DNA of 64,000 bases from Acholoe squamosa (taxonomy: Eukaryota > Annelida > Polychaeta > Phyllodocida > Polynoidae), in NCBI GenBank assembly GCA_949317995.1, contig OX439036.1, positions 111,021,669 through 111,085,668 of the forward strand, written 5' to 3'. Numbering within the stretch: position 1 is the first letter of the stretch; each line of letters starts with the position of its first letter. The notes under the pieces are model-generated. The model was not told where the DNA came from and searched no databases. It saw nothing but the letters and a program-made list of their open reading frames with translations. Shown here piece by piece: positions 46,068 to 56,354 of the stretch. The translations under genes were made by a program, and so were the position numbers.

Positions 46068-46960
46068 GTCATACACAGTAGATTGAGTCTCATTCTATAC
46101 AGGTTAATTACCCTGGGTTAATTACCAGACTATAATTTCAATATCTGTTTGGCACATTTGTGAGCCAGCAAGCATAAATGGGGGTTCCTGGGGGATTTAG
46201 TACCTGTTTCAGCCACCAGGGGCACCACTATGGGCTAGAATAGGAAAAATATGCCTAAAACTATTATTGGGTACTTTTTTATGGAGAATTCAATGATTTT
46301 ACATAAAACGTTCTATTTTGGGTGGAAAAGTTCCAAATTAGGCATGTAAAAAGAACGTTTTTGGGCCTAAATAGGCATTTTTGTTGATGTCTGTTGCCAT
46401 GGAAACATGATTTTCAGTCTAAATAGGAAAATCAATTATCCCATTTGAAAGAATCTTTCACTAGTTTTACTATGGTGAAAACAGAACGAAAATACTAATT
46501 CTAGATCAAAAGTTATAGGCAAAAGAATAAAAAATTATAATTTAGCTAATTAGCATAAATTATGCTAATTATAGATGTATCTCATGATCAATTAGGCATA
46601 GAACTTTTTGCCATTCAGGAAATGGTCACACCTACCTACGTTTAGCAAGCCATTCCTCTAAAACTAACAGGAGTATCTTCTCTTGCAATATATCACTGAA
46701 AAGCCAGTGATCTGAATTTTAAATTTGACTTTAAGCATGGATCCCCCTTTCTCCTTGCCTCTACACATTTGTCTGAAAACAGACCATCATCTTTTAATTG
46801 TGTCTTTTTTTCCTTTTCTAAAAGTTAGATAATCATCCCATAAATGTTAAGTTACCGAAAGTGAAAGATGAACACCCAAAGAGATATTGAAAGTATAGTG
46901 TGGTAATTAACCCTGGGTAATTAACCTGTATAGAACGAGACCTTATCTACTGTGTGATAC
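46068..46960. mobile_element. TIR element with nested 602-bp insertion
   Basis: 46068-46134 and 46894-46960 are inverted copies (about 57 of 66 positions), centred on TTAATTACCCTGGGTTAATT. Removing the insertion leaves ~280 bp, a MITE size. The copy at 23784 shares the left end and interior. Confidence 0.7.
46162..46763. mobile_element. 602-bp insertion flanked by 9-bp duplication
   Basis: CACATTTGT is found at 46153-46161 and 46764-46772, and once, uninterrupted, at the matching place near 23,870. The insert has no recognised ORF and no clear terminal repeats. Confidence 0.6.
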
Positions 46961-47309
46961 CATTCTTGACTATAGCCATGGCTCCACAATGCGGTATGGA
47001 GCGGCAGCGTTACAGGCAGCATGCCAAATCCATTGTTCTCAGTGACACATGCAAACAAAAAGAACAAAGGAATATCTGTGCAGCCTGTCATGCTGCTGCC
47101 CCATGCCGCCTATTGGAGCTTGGGCTTATGTTTTGATTGTGGACATTTCCCTAGTTTTTTTGGCTTTGAGATGGATGCAACCCATTTCTTTCAACAATTC
47201 TCCACCTTGTTTTTCTTATTACACTGAACAAAGTAGAAGCCATTGCATACCAAATCATCACCTGATATCTAAATTGTTGGTGCTTTGGCTTGATATCGTT
47301 CGAGGGTAA

Positions 47310-47560
47310 GAATCGGTTCAACAGGGGCACATTGTCATGTCATCTACTGAACATGCAGCATATTTGATATACTTATCTAAGCTGGAGCTAACACTTTTGA
47401 TGGGGGTGTTGTAGACACTAAATTGATCCAAATTTTTAAAGGCAATTGAGTTACAGTTGCAAGAAAACTAGTGTTCTTATGTCCAGTCTTGCTTTTATAG
47501 ATCCTCATCAGTCTGTCTTTTTTCCAAGAGTGTTCTGAGATTCTTCCAGTCTCTTCCGGA
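47310..47560. repeat. Dispersed repeat family R, copy 2 (right half)
   Basis: CAGGGGCACATTGTCATG through TTGAGTTACAGTTGCAAG to GAGATTCTTCCAG matches 27,170-27,470. A GGTTTCTTCCAGG / CCTGGAAGAAACC inverted pair lies just beyond (47,566-47,603). Confidence 0.65.
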
Positions 47561-47778
47561 AGAAACCTGGAAGAAACCATACAAAAAAGGTTTCTTCCAG
47601 GTTTTTCCACTGTCCAGGAAGAAATATCTTTCATCCGGGAAGAAATCCAGCCCTGAATGAGTGTAATACTATGAAAATATCGAAAAGGGTATCTCTACTT
47701 TGAATCAACTTAAAGTTCCAAAAGTGCATTTCTTAGGTCATTGGAACTATTTATGCCAGTTAGAATTTTGAATTAATT

Positions 47779-47988
47779 TTGTGTTATGCCCTGTCTAATG
47801 AGATGAGATTATTCCAATGCCTTTTGGTGCTGGTAACATTCATTATTCAAGGGATGCACTATTCAAGGTTCATATATGAAATGGCTGATGATATCAGAGA
47901 AGGCTTCATGAAGAGGCAGCATACTATGCATCACAGTGCTGGTATATCTAATAGCATATGGAGTGACATGGCTGTAGATGGCACATGA
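47779..47988 (+). CDS. Possible coding fragment, unidentified
   Basis: 69 residues whose second half (MADDIREGFMKRQHTMHH...SNSIWSDMAVDGT) looks protein-like and recalls ORFs of uncharacterised metazoan transposons, from memory only. The first half is hydrophobic. There is no partner exon and no splice evidence, so it may be noise. Confidence 0.25.
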   Translation: MCYALSNEMRLFQCLLVLVTFIIQGMHYSRFIYEMADDIREGFMKRQHTMHHSAGISNSIWSDMAVDGT

Positions 47989-48522
47989 GGCTTTGGTACA
48001 GACTAGAAGGGATAATTGGTGCTGCTCTGAAACCTAGGGAATATCTGAAACAAAACAACTTCAGTGAATTCAGCATAAACAAGAGATAAAACCAAGAATC
48101 AAATCATACTCAAAAGACAAACAAGTGCTACAAGACAAGCTTGAATTGACCCTCTTAACATTCAACATTATGATGGCCTCACAGTCCCGGGAATAACCTC
48201 TCTCAGACCATCCTGATCCAGGACGTTCCTACATTACATCACACATCGCGTGGTGCTGTGTGTTTGGTGACCAGGAGGACACATAAACACATGGGGCTAG
48301 TTCTCCCCACCCCATTGTTAGAGGGGGATAAACAATACTTTTCACTTCTTTTTCTTCAAATAATACCTCTGCTAACTCTACATCTGTAAGTTTGATTACT
48401 TTTGGCATTTCCCCCCATATTTTGTAAACAATGATGATCTCAAATCTTTTAAGGTCACTAATGCAGCCCTGGAGAGTAACATGCCAGGGATACACTCATG
48501 TCAACTCTATGGGGTTGATACT

Positions 48523-48553
48523 GTCCCAGAGCATCAGCATGATGCTCTGGGAC
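48523..48553. repeat. Perfect 14-bp inverted repeat with 3-base loop
   Basis: GTCCCAGAGCATCA - GCA - TGATGCTCTGGGAC. A stable hairpin in RNA on either strand, with no flanking ORF or terminator context. Confidence 0.9.
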
Positions 48554-49669
48554 TTTAATGGCAGGCCCAGAACTTCATGACAGCATCATGATGACTAATA
48601 TGCTGGATCACTCCTTTTATGAAAAAAAAATATGTAAAAAAAAATATTTTTCAAAAAGTAATGGACATTTTTTTGACAATATCTGAGATATTTAAATGTA
48701 GTAGTCAGCCCCATGGCCCACTAAGGTCATGACACTGATGTCAGATGGCTATCTTGCACTCTGGTGAATATAAAAAGGTGGGTGCAGGTGGATCTGTCTG
48801 TAAATGCAGGAAATTCTGTGAGGATCAGCAGGAAAAATTAAACAGATGCATTTGAAAAAGACTTGACCTAAAGGATTCCTTAACAGACTCAGTAAGAAAG
48901 TTGTAATGACGTCTCTTTCTCATAAGCACATAAAGATGGCTGATCAATTAAAATGTTTATGACATTAAAATGATATATGAAAGAGCTATGGGTCTTCACA
49001 AAGACATTGATGGCATATAGGCTATATATGTTATGTACATGTACTGGGAATAGGGACCTTAAAGCACCCTGCACTAAGGGCCTTTTTTGTAGATCATGTC
49101 ACATTTAACAAACTCCCCACCCTCCATTCATGTTTGGTGATCAGGGGAACAAACCAAAATTGGGTATCCTGAGGCATTGGAATTGGCTTGGAATTCCAAG
49201 CATAACATTGCAAAAAAGATAAACTTGATTTTTGCAGTGCACAAAAAAAAACTGAAATAAAACACTCTATATGGATGGCCAAAGGCTGTAGCATATTTGG
49301 GGCCACTTTTCATAATGACCTTCACCCATTTCATGTACTCATCTCTAATCAACAGTTTTCCAGCTGTCTTTGATGAAACATGCATTTTGGAGGGAAACCT
49401 GCCTACTGGACATGGTAGCAAGCATGCTCAATATAACCAATCCACTTTCTTTCCCCCACAATTGGGTATCCTGAGGCATTGAAATTACCCATGCTCAAAA
49501 TAACCAATCCTCAAGATTTGGAATTGGCTTGGAATTCCAAAAGTAACATTGCATAATTGATATAACTTGACACTCTATAGATTAAACTTAAACCCAAAGA
49601 TGGTGAAGACTGAAGACATTGTCTATATCTGTCTTCACAGTTTTTCCTGCTCGTTTATTGAAACATGCA
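48554..49669. other. No gene recognised; one local duplication
   Basis: A segment with GGGTATCCTGAGGCATTG and TTGGAATTGGCTTGGAATTC occurs at 49,155-49,215 and again, interrupted by ~45 bp, at 49,461-49,556. Confidence 0.45.
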
Positions 49670-49930
49670 TAAATATTCTGAACCACAAATCAGGGACCGT
49701 TGGACTGACAGCTAAAATCTTGATACCAATTTCAACCCCTTACAAGGTTTTTTTATGTGGTGTGTATTATGGACAATATATCACTATTATTGATAGATTT
49801 ATTCTGACATAAGAGCCATTGTCACAGACACGTCAAAGAGTAAATTTCTACACTCAACTGACCGTAGCAAAACTTTTCAACCAACATCCACCCAAACTGA
49901 TATAAATAGATAGGATAGGCATATTCTTTT
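49670..49930. repeat. Diverged copy of the box-1 right-end region
   Basis: Matches 23395-23640 (ACAAATCAGGGACC, CACTATTATTGATAGA, CAACATCCACC), including a degraded inverted box 1 (TGTCACAGACACGTC at 49,820). Confidence 0.7.
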
Positions 49931-50089
49931 CTATGGCTAAAGGCCAAAACCATGTTTTTTTTTGGCATTTGTACACTTTTTTACTGACACTAACTCATAT
50001 ACCATCTATATGATGTTCCCATGGTCAGATGAAAGATCATTGCACATCATCCCTAAAATATTGTCTATAGAGCTTTGTGTAGAATTATG

Positions 50090-50830
50090 TACAGAAATAT
50101 GTGTGTCTCACTAAGATGGAGTGTTTCTCCTTTTGAGGTAGAGTGAAGGCTTCCCCTCCCAGAGAACATCTGGCAATCATTAGTCAGATAAACATCACAC
50201 TAGAGCAGAGATGACCTAGTTACCATAGTAACCAGGGTTTCAGTTTACAAGAATACAACTTAAGTAAGATCAACTTTATAACTGACATTTGGGGAGATCT
50301 CGCAAAGGTGACCTATATAAAATTATGCGTGTGAATATTACATGGATACAACCTCACAGGGCCAACCTAGGTATATCTGGTGTGTCTGAACCCAACATTG
50401 ACAAAACCCCCTCTGTGTCTATTAGTGACAAAACATCAAACACCACAATGCTCATACCTGAGATGCACTTTATGTCCTTCTTTAACTAAAAATCAAATTG
50501 ACTAAAAAACACATTTTATGTTTTCTAAGAATGTACAAAGCTGTGAATGGATAAATGAATGTGTGTAGAGCTATTAGGATTTGAAAACTTTTTGCTCTTA
50601 TGATCCTGTCAGCAAGCTTGTTAGTCTTATAATATCTATGATATGGCCCTTTTCACCATCTCAGTGCTAGTTTACAAATGCATTGTGTATGTGTGTGTCT
50701 TTGCCCCTATGAGGTTCAGTGCCAGCAGAGGGATAGTTGAAACTTCACCCCTTCCCCAAAGACCATCTGCCACTCATTAATTAGAGAAACATTGGTTTTA
50801 TGACCCAGTATGCTGGGTTCATTTAACTGC
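50090..50830. repeat. Two diverged ~590-bp-period units
   Basis: GTGTGTCTCACTAAGATGG...CCATCTGGCAATCATTAG-type sequence (50,100-50,195) is repeated in diverged form at 50,690-50,800. Confidence 0.5.
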
Positions 50831-51049
50831 AGCTAGTTAGCTTTACTATGATGGGGGCATGTTTATTCCTTCAACCTATGGGCTTTTTCAATAGCTTCAA
50901 TTAAAAAAAGATTTCTAGATTTCAAGTAATGTTCATAATCCTACATTGTGAGTACCTCATAAGAACAGGTTGTGCATAATTGTGTGTCTTATATATCCTT
51001 CCTTGACCCTACATGGACAGATTTACATGGATAGAACCTCATAAGGAAT

Positions 51050-51550
51050 ATCCATGTACTGGGTGTGTCTGATATGGATAGACTTCATAAGGTGTATTGA
51101 TGTACTGTGTGTGTCTGATATGGATAGGGCCTCCTGAGGAATACACTTGTGCTGTGTGTGTCTGATATGGATATGACCTCATAAGGAGTACCCTTGTACT
51201 GTGTGTCTGATATAGATAGGACCTCATAAGGAGCACCCTTGTACTGTGTGTGTCTGATATGGATAGGACCTCATAAGGAGTACCCTTGTACTGTGTGTGT
51301 CTGATATGGATAGGAGCTTATAAGGAGTACCCTTGTACTGTGTGTGTCTGATATGGATAGGACCTCATAAGGAGCACCCTTGTACTGTGTGTGTCTGATA
51401 TGCATAGGACCTCATAAAGTGTACCCTTGTACTGTGTGTGTCTGATATGGATAGGACCTCATAAGGTGTACCCATGTACTGTGTGTGTCTGATATGGATA
51501 GGACCTCATAAGGAGTACCCTTGTACTGTGTGTGTCTGATATGGATAGGA
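51050..51550. repeat. 47-bp minisatellite, about 10 copies
   Basis: Unit of 47 bp containing CTGTGTGTGTCTGATATGG and GACCTCATAAGGAGTACCC; late units are near-identical, early ones diverged. Confidence 0.9.
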
Positions 51551-52369
51551 TGGTGAGGTTAATTGACATGAATAGGATCGTGAGGTTCACATTTTTGTCC
51601 TAACACAGTAATAAAGGTCATCTTACTGAAAGGTTATCTCTCTATATCTATGTTAGACAGACACTGCCATCCTATCTATGTTAGACACACAATTATATAT
51701 AACTCCTTGTGAGATTATATCAATATAGGGCATCACACACAGGTGTGTTAAATAAATACTCAAAGGTTGATGTTACTAGTTAAACTGAAAAAATACAAAG
51801 ACAACAAAAATATTCTGCAACTACTGCATTCCATATTCATCAAATATTGTATTATAATTCCAGACAGCCTGCTGTTTGGAGAGAATGTGGATATATTGTT
51901 GTAGATTGACTAATAACTGTAGTTAAACCAGGCAAAATTGATACCATTGTAACTTACAGACTCTTAACATACACCTTTTGCAAGATAACTTTGATAGAAT
52001 GTAAGTCCCATATCTAACAAATGGGGCATGTTAGTATGGCAAGTTAGTAGCCCTCAGTCTACATGTCAGAATTATCTAGTGCAGGAGGTAGTCTGACAGG
52101 GCGTTTATCTATAGACAACCTGATGGTGTGTTTCCTTATATTGTCTGGGGTGCCCTTATGAGGTATTGAGGCAGGACAGCAGGTGGGATAACTACCATGG
52201 CACAGAAGAGCCACCTAGTGAGTGTGTGTGGAACCACTTAGAATACTGTGTTTGACTGTGTTTTCTAAACACACCTAAACACAATATTAAACACACTTAA
52301 TGCCTTGTGAGGTCTTGACTTGAAAACTCTGAAAATTCGTTTTATAACCTAAAATGCCCAAATAAGGGC

Positions 52370-52475
52370 ATTTCCTTGTGAGGTTACCTCACAAGGAAGA
52401 AGTACCTCACAAGGTATCCCCATTCCCATAGAGTACCTCATAAGGTCCACCCACACACCCACACACACACACTTA
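52370..52475. repeat. Clustered CCTCACAAGG / CCTTGTGAGG words
   Basis: Four near-palindromic decamers in both orientations within 90 bp, ending in a (CA)n run. Confidence 0.6.
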
Positions 52476-52862
52476 TAGTGAGCCCTCTAACTTTCACACT
52501 GAATGTATGGTCATGGTCTGTAGATTGATATGAATTGACTTTTCTAACTATATGATCTTGGTACCACCCACGGCCTACCTCTATCTACTATTCCTTCTCA
52601 TTACAATGACCAATTTGTCCTCTGGAGGTTCTAAATCATATAGATAGTGTGCATTCATGGTTGTTACAGTGATGCCAGGGTGAGTAATGAACACTGTTAC
52701 TCCAATATGTGATCTTAGAAGGTTTGCCTAATTTCATCATGTCAGCTAAATGCTACAATTTTTAACAATTACAGTCTGCTTGTATTTAGCATTCATTCTC
52801 ATTATGGAAAGCAACTTGTTCCCCCTTTATGGTGTTGGTGGCTGCTCATTTCTCATCCTTAA

Positions 52863-53010
52863 CCTTTAAAGGCTGCTGATGCATTCATGCATCATGCCCA
52901 TTGGAGGTCATGATGCACTAATGAAGTACTGGCGAGATTGCTCGCACTTTATTGGTGCATCATGCTGACCAATGGGCATGATACACTCCTGCATCAGCGG
53001 CCCTTAAAGG
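52863..53010. mobile_element. 148-bp palindromic MITE (complete)
   Basis: Terminal inverted repeats of ~42 bp begin CCTTTAAAGGCTGCTGATGC and end GCATCAGCGGCCCTTAAAGG. The centre carries CACTTTATTGG. Related copies lie at 13757-13800, 17089-17183 and 62538-62630. Confidence 0.75.
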
Positions 53011-53575
53011 GTAAAGGAGTAGGGTGAAGTATTCTATCAAGAGCATGAGCCAACTTTATTTTAGATTTATAGCCTTGAATCTCTAGCTTACCACTTGAAT
53101 CTTGATACCAGGGGTAGACACTAACCTTTTGAGTCATGGCTTACCCGGGCTCATAGCAATAAACACCAACATCTGTGGGCCAAGAATGAATATTTCAGTT
53201 TTATCACAAAGGAAATTTAAGATATTCCCTGCTAAATCACATTTAGACATTGATAAGATGTGCATTTTCCCTCTGATTTTCTCTTTCCAATGAAATACAA
53301 CATGACTATAGGTATTTAGCCAATACTCATAGAATTTTTCTGTGGGCCACCCGGACCAATAGGAAGACAAACCTTTAGAAAACTGTGGGCCCGGACCAAG
53401 AATTACGGGCCATTGGCAGTCCTCATCTGTCCTCGGCTGGCTGACCTTTGCTTGGGACCTATGGAACATCATTCCAAGATGCAGGAACAGGGCTTTCAAC
53501 ACTGATTAAACACATATATTTTTGTTAGATGGCTTCACCTTATTGATATACACTGGAAACACTCCCAACTACCAC

Positions 53576-54027
53576 TGTCATGTCCATGGGGGTACATAGG
53601 GCGCCCCCATCATCAGTGTGGCGCCCCCAGTGTCCCAGTCTGTTTGGCATGTTCAACGGCCCATATCTTGGTTGTTTGTTCATCTGCGCCTTTGTAACTG
53701 TGCATGTAGAGAGGTGAACATGTCAGCTCCCCGCTCCCTACTGCGCATGCGCACAAGTTGTGCTGGTTTGTCTGTGGCGCACCAGGAGCTCAAAACACTT
53801 TCGGTCGTCTAGCTTCCTTAATAATAGGACTTTTGACACCCGATTAAGACCAGGAGATGTGTCATATCCGGGCGCATCTAGGCCATGGCCATTATCTGGG
53901 CCATTATCTGGTGATCAGTGGACTGTGAATGCTCATATGGAGTTATATGTATTATTGCCTCATTTTCTATGCATTAATGCTATCATTAATGCATAGAAAA
54001 TTTATGGCATAATAAAAGTGTACATGA
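53576..54027 (-). repeat. 3' LTR fragment of a gypsy relative
   Basis: Aligns with the 3'-plus half of the LTRs of copies A and B: CCATATCTTGG, GCGCATGCGC, GTGCTGGTTTGTCTGT, and the AATAAAAGTGTACATGA end. It is more diverged than A and B are from each other. Confidence 0.65.
53963..54000. repeat. Perfect 17-bp inverted repeat in LTR fragment
   Basis: TTTTCTATGCATTAATG, a 4-base loop CTAT, then the exact complement. It is absent from the LTRs of copies A and B, so it arose in this copy. Confidence 0.9.
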
Positions 54028-54421
54028 TACTCCCCTCCCCTGAAGAGAAGTGAGACTCCGTCATTTCGCAGAGGGAATGTATGACATATTTTTACCTTAT
54101 GTCTAATTTGATACTGTATGTAAGAGGATTTGAGGTAATAGAGAGTGCTTCAAATACAAATTTTGTGGTAGAGCTTGTCAGTATATACAACATATATTTT
54201 CCTCTGGTAAAAATACATTTCCTTAGCTCTAGGCGTATAACCGTATTTTGTGCAATTTTCTGGTTTGATTTTCCTGTAATTTGTTTAGGGCTCTAGAAAG
54301 GTTTACTACTGGGAGATTTTGGAAGATTTTCTCTATCATCTGGTTTGGTTTCAGAAATTTGGTTAAGTGCTGTCATGAATGGTAGATTAATTGCCTTAAG
54401 TATGTGATGGAATGATAAGGT

Positions 54422-54772
54422 TTAGTTACAGGGCAACCTTGTGTTTGGAAGAGAAAATTCTCCTACACTGATTGCGCATCCACAGGGTACACCTATGATT
54501 GAGTAGGATTGAGCTTTCCGAGTTTCAGACGTTTTTCCATGGCAGTTGATAAAGTAATGGGGTTCATTAGTAGTGACCAGATACTCATCTTCAGAAATGG
54601 AAATAGCATGGGTGGTAGGTGCTTGCAGTGGTGAAACTATAAACTTGAAGTGTTCCTTAATCTGTTGAGCTTGGTTAGTAAAAATGGCTACAGGGCATGT
54701 AGGCCTGTGCTTATGAATTCTACCATTTACATCTCTGCATACTTTCACTTTATGACTTTCACCTGCCTGCAT
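54422..54772 (-). pseudogene. Env-like fragment of a gypsy relative
   Basis: 116 residues, Cys-containing, with a C-terminal pattern Y-x-IIGVPCGCAI-x8-LPNTRLPC that recalls the Cys-rich ectodomain of env-like proteins in Metaviridae. The open frame extends a few codons upstream to a TGA. It lies between an LTR fragment (55155-55510, upstream on the minus strand) and another (53576-54027, downstream), exactly where env sits in such elements. Gag and pol are deleted. No transmembrane anchor or furin site is visible in what remains. Confidence 0.45.
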
Positions 54773-55154
54773 ATCGGCTGAGTCCAGTTCAATAAATCGT
54801 CATAGGATACTGCTAGGAACTCAGTTGTGGTTTGCAATCTGGTGACTCCTCTAGTGGGGGTTTCCTGGGTATCTATAAGCGCTTGCTGTGAGCTGTGTTG
54901 AATGATGCATGTGTGCTGTAATCATCTGGTATAGTTTGAAGGTAGAGATGGTAGATTGGATTATAATGTCCAGATGAATATAAATGTGGTGAGCTGAGTA
55001 GGTGTATGAGCTCAGCTTCTGAGAATAATAGAAATCTTAATCGTTAAGTGCGACTTGTGCTCCTGGGTGTATAATCCTAAGTTTTTTGTTAATGTAAGTA
55101 TCTAGCAAGGTCTGAGGGTGGTACTTTATCAGGGGTAAGGGTTCCTGATGATAG

Positions 55155-55510
55155 TGTCATACTAGTAATTGTGCATGATCAAGTTGTCATATGAGAATAT
55201 CATATGACTAGTGGTTATAGTTAGTAAGAATATCAAGCTCTTATTAGTGTTATTCCAGTTATCACTGGTTTATTCAGCTTAGGCAGTAATTATGTATCAG
55301 TAATACAATGTTGATATACAGGTAACTTCCACACATAGTAATTATAACATGGGTATAAAATAGTGTTCCACTCCACCTGTGTAATAATAACAATACTAAT
55401 AATACACTGTCTAATTTAGTTCTAGGTGGGTTCCCAAAAACCTAGCTCCTGGCCTGCTGCTTAGAGGGATAATATAAATGTGTAACTTTACCCTCTAGTG
55501 GATGAATGGT
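55155..55510 (-). repeat. 5' LTR fragment of a gypsy relative
   Basis: Starts TGTCATACTAGTAATTG and follows LTR A (6131-6510), including the CTAGGTGGGTTCC and TTTACCCTCTxGTGGATG block missing from copy B. Similarity ends near 55,510. Confidence 0.75.
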
Positions 55511-55559
55511 AGAAGAGTAGAGTTACATGATTGTACAACAGTTGTTCGAAGAACAACTT

Positions 55560-56354
55560 TTATATTATGTTACAAGTACCTGATTATAAATGAGTATTAT
55601 GTATTTAAAAAAGAACATATACGCACTGTTACCCGAAAAAGAAAAGTTTTTGAACTCAGGTATGTGTTTACATTTTAAATTTTTTTTTGGTCAGATCATC
55701 TAACTGATTTTAGTTTTGTACAAATGAAAAAAATAGAGTATCTATTGACACTATAAGATGACTATGTTTAGTGTTTGAACACTGACGGTGTATGTTTAAG
55801 TGACTTAGAGAATATGAAGTAGTACCGCTATTAGATACCAACTCTTCGAGGTGGTTTACAGATCAAAAGGTACATAACACTAAAGTTTGATATTATACAC
55901 ATATATAACATTATGAGATCAACTCATTTATGAATAGTTAAATAGTAGTAGTCACTTTTTATGTGGTAACTAAACATATGAAAATAGATACGAGGTGTGG
56001 GCGAGTTTGGACCCATCTTAATAACAATAGACATGCGATAATAATGTAGTTAGAGATAGCCCACCAGTGTAGTGGGTCTATCCATACAATAAGAATTAGA
56101 CTTTGAGTGTCTTCATTTTCATGTCACTGCTTGTCTGCAGATCCATTCAGTGGGTAGGTCTAACTTGGCGGTGGCAAGCTGCGTCGCTGTTATGTTGTGC
56201 CCTGATGAAGATGAGAAGATGTAGATCATCGAAGGTGATTCGAGTCTGCATCCCTTCGGTCATCAAGGCCATCGCTGCATGTGTTTGTCTTTGACAAATT
56301 TACAACCAAGAGAAAAGTGAATCTGGTCGCCAGGTTGGATAGGTGGTGACTCGT
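55560..56354 (-). other. 3' region of gag-like copy 2
   Basis: Shares words with 30301-30860 in the same order. A CCCTTCGGTCATC hairpin-rich part lies near 56,256. Confidence 0.5.

Noticed and set aside
48229-48495. 88-codon minus-strand ORF containing a VIKLTDVELAEVLFEEKE stretch
   Set aside because: Looks mildly protein-like but stands alone, without family motif or splice partner.
53134-53502. 122-codon minus-strand ORF
   Set aside because: Contains a short internal repetition of GGGCCxGGACCAAGAAT-type sequence and no recognisable domain.
56195-56280. CTGATGAAG...CGAAGG as a second hammerhead ribozyme
   Set aside because: The second box is GAAG rather than GAAA and the homologous 30.68-kb sequence does not keep the pattern.
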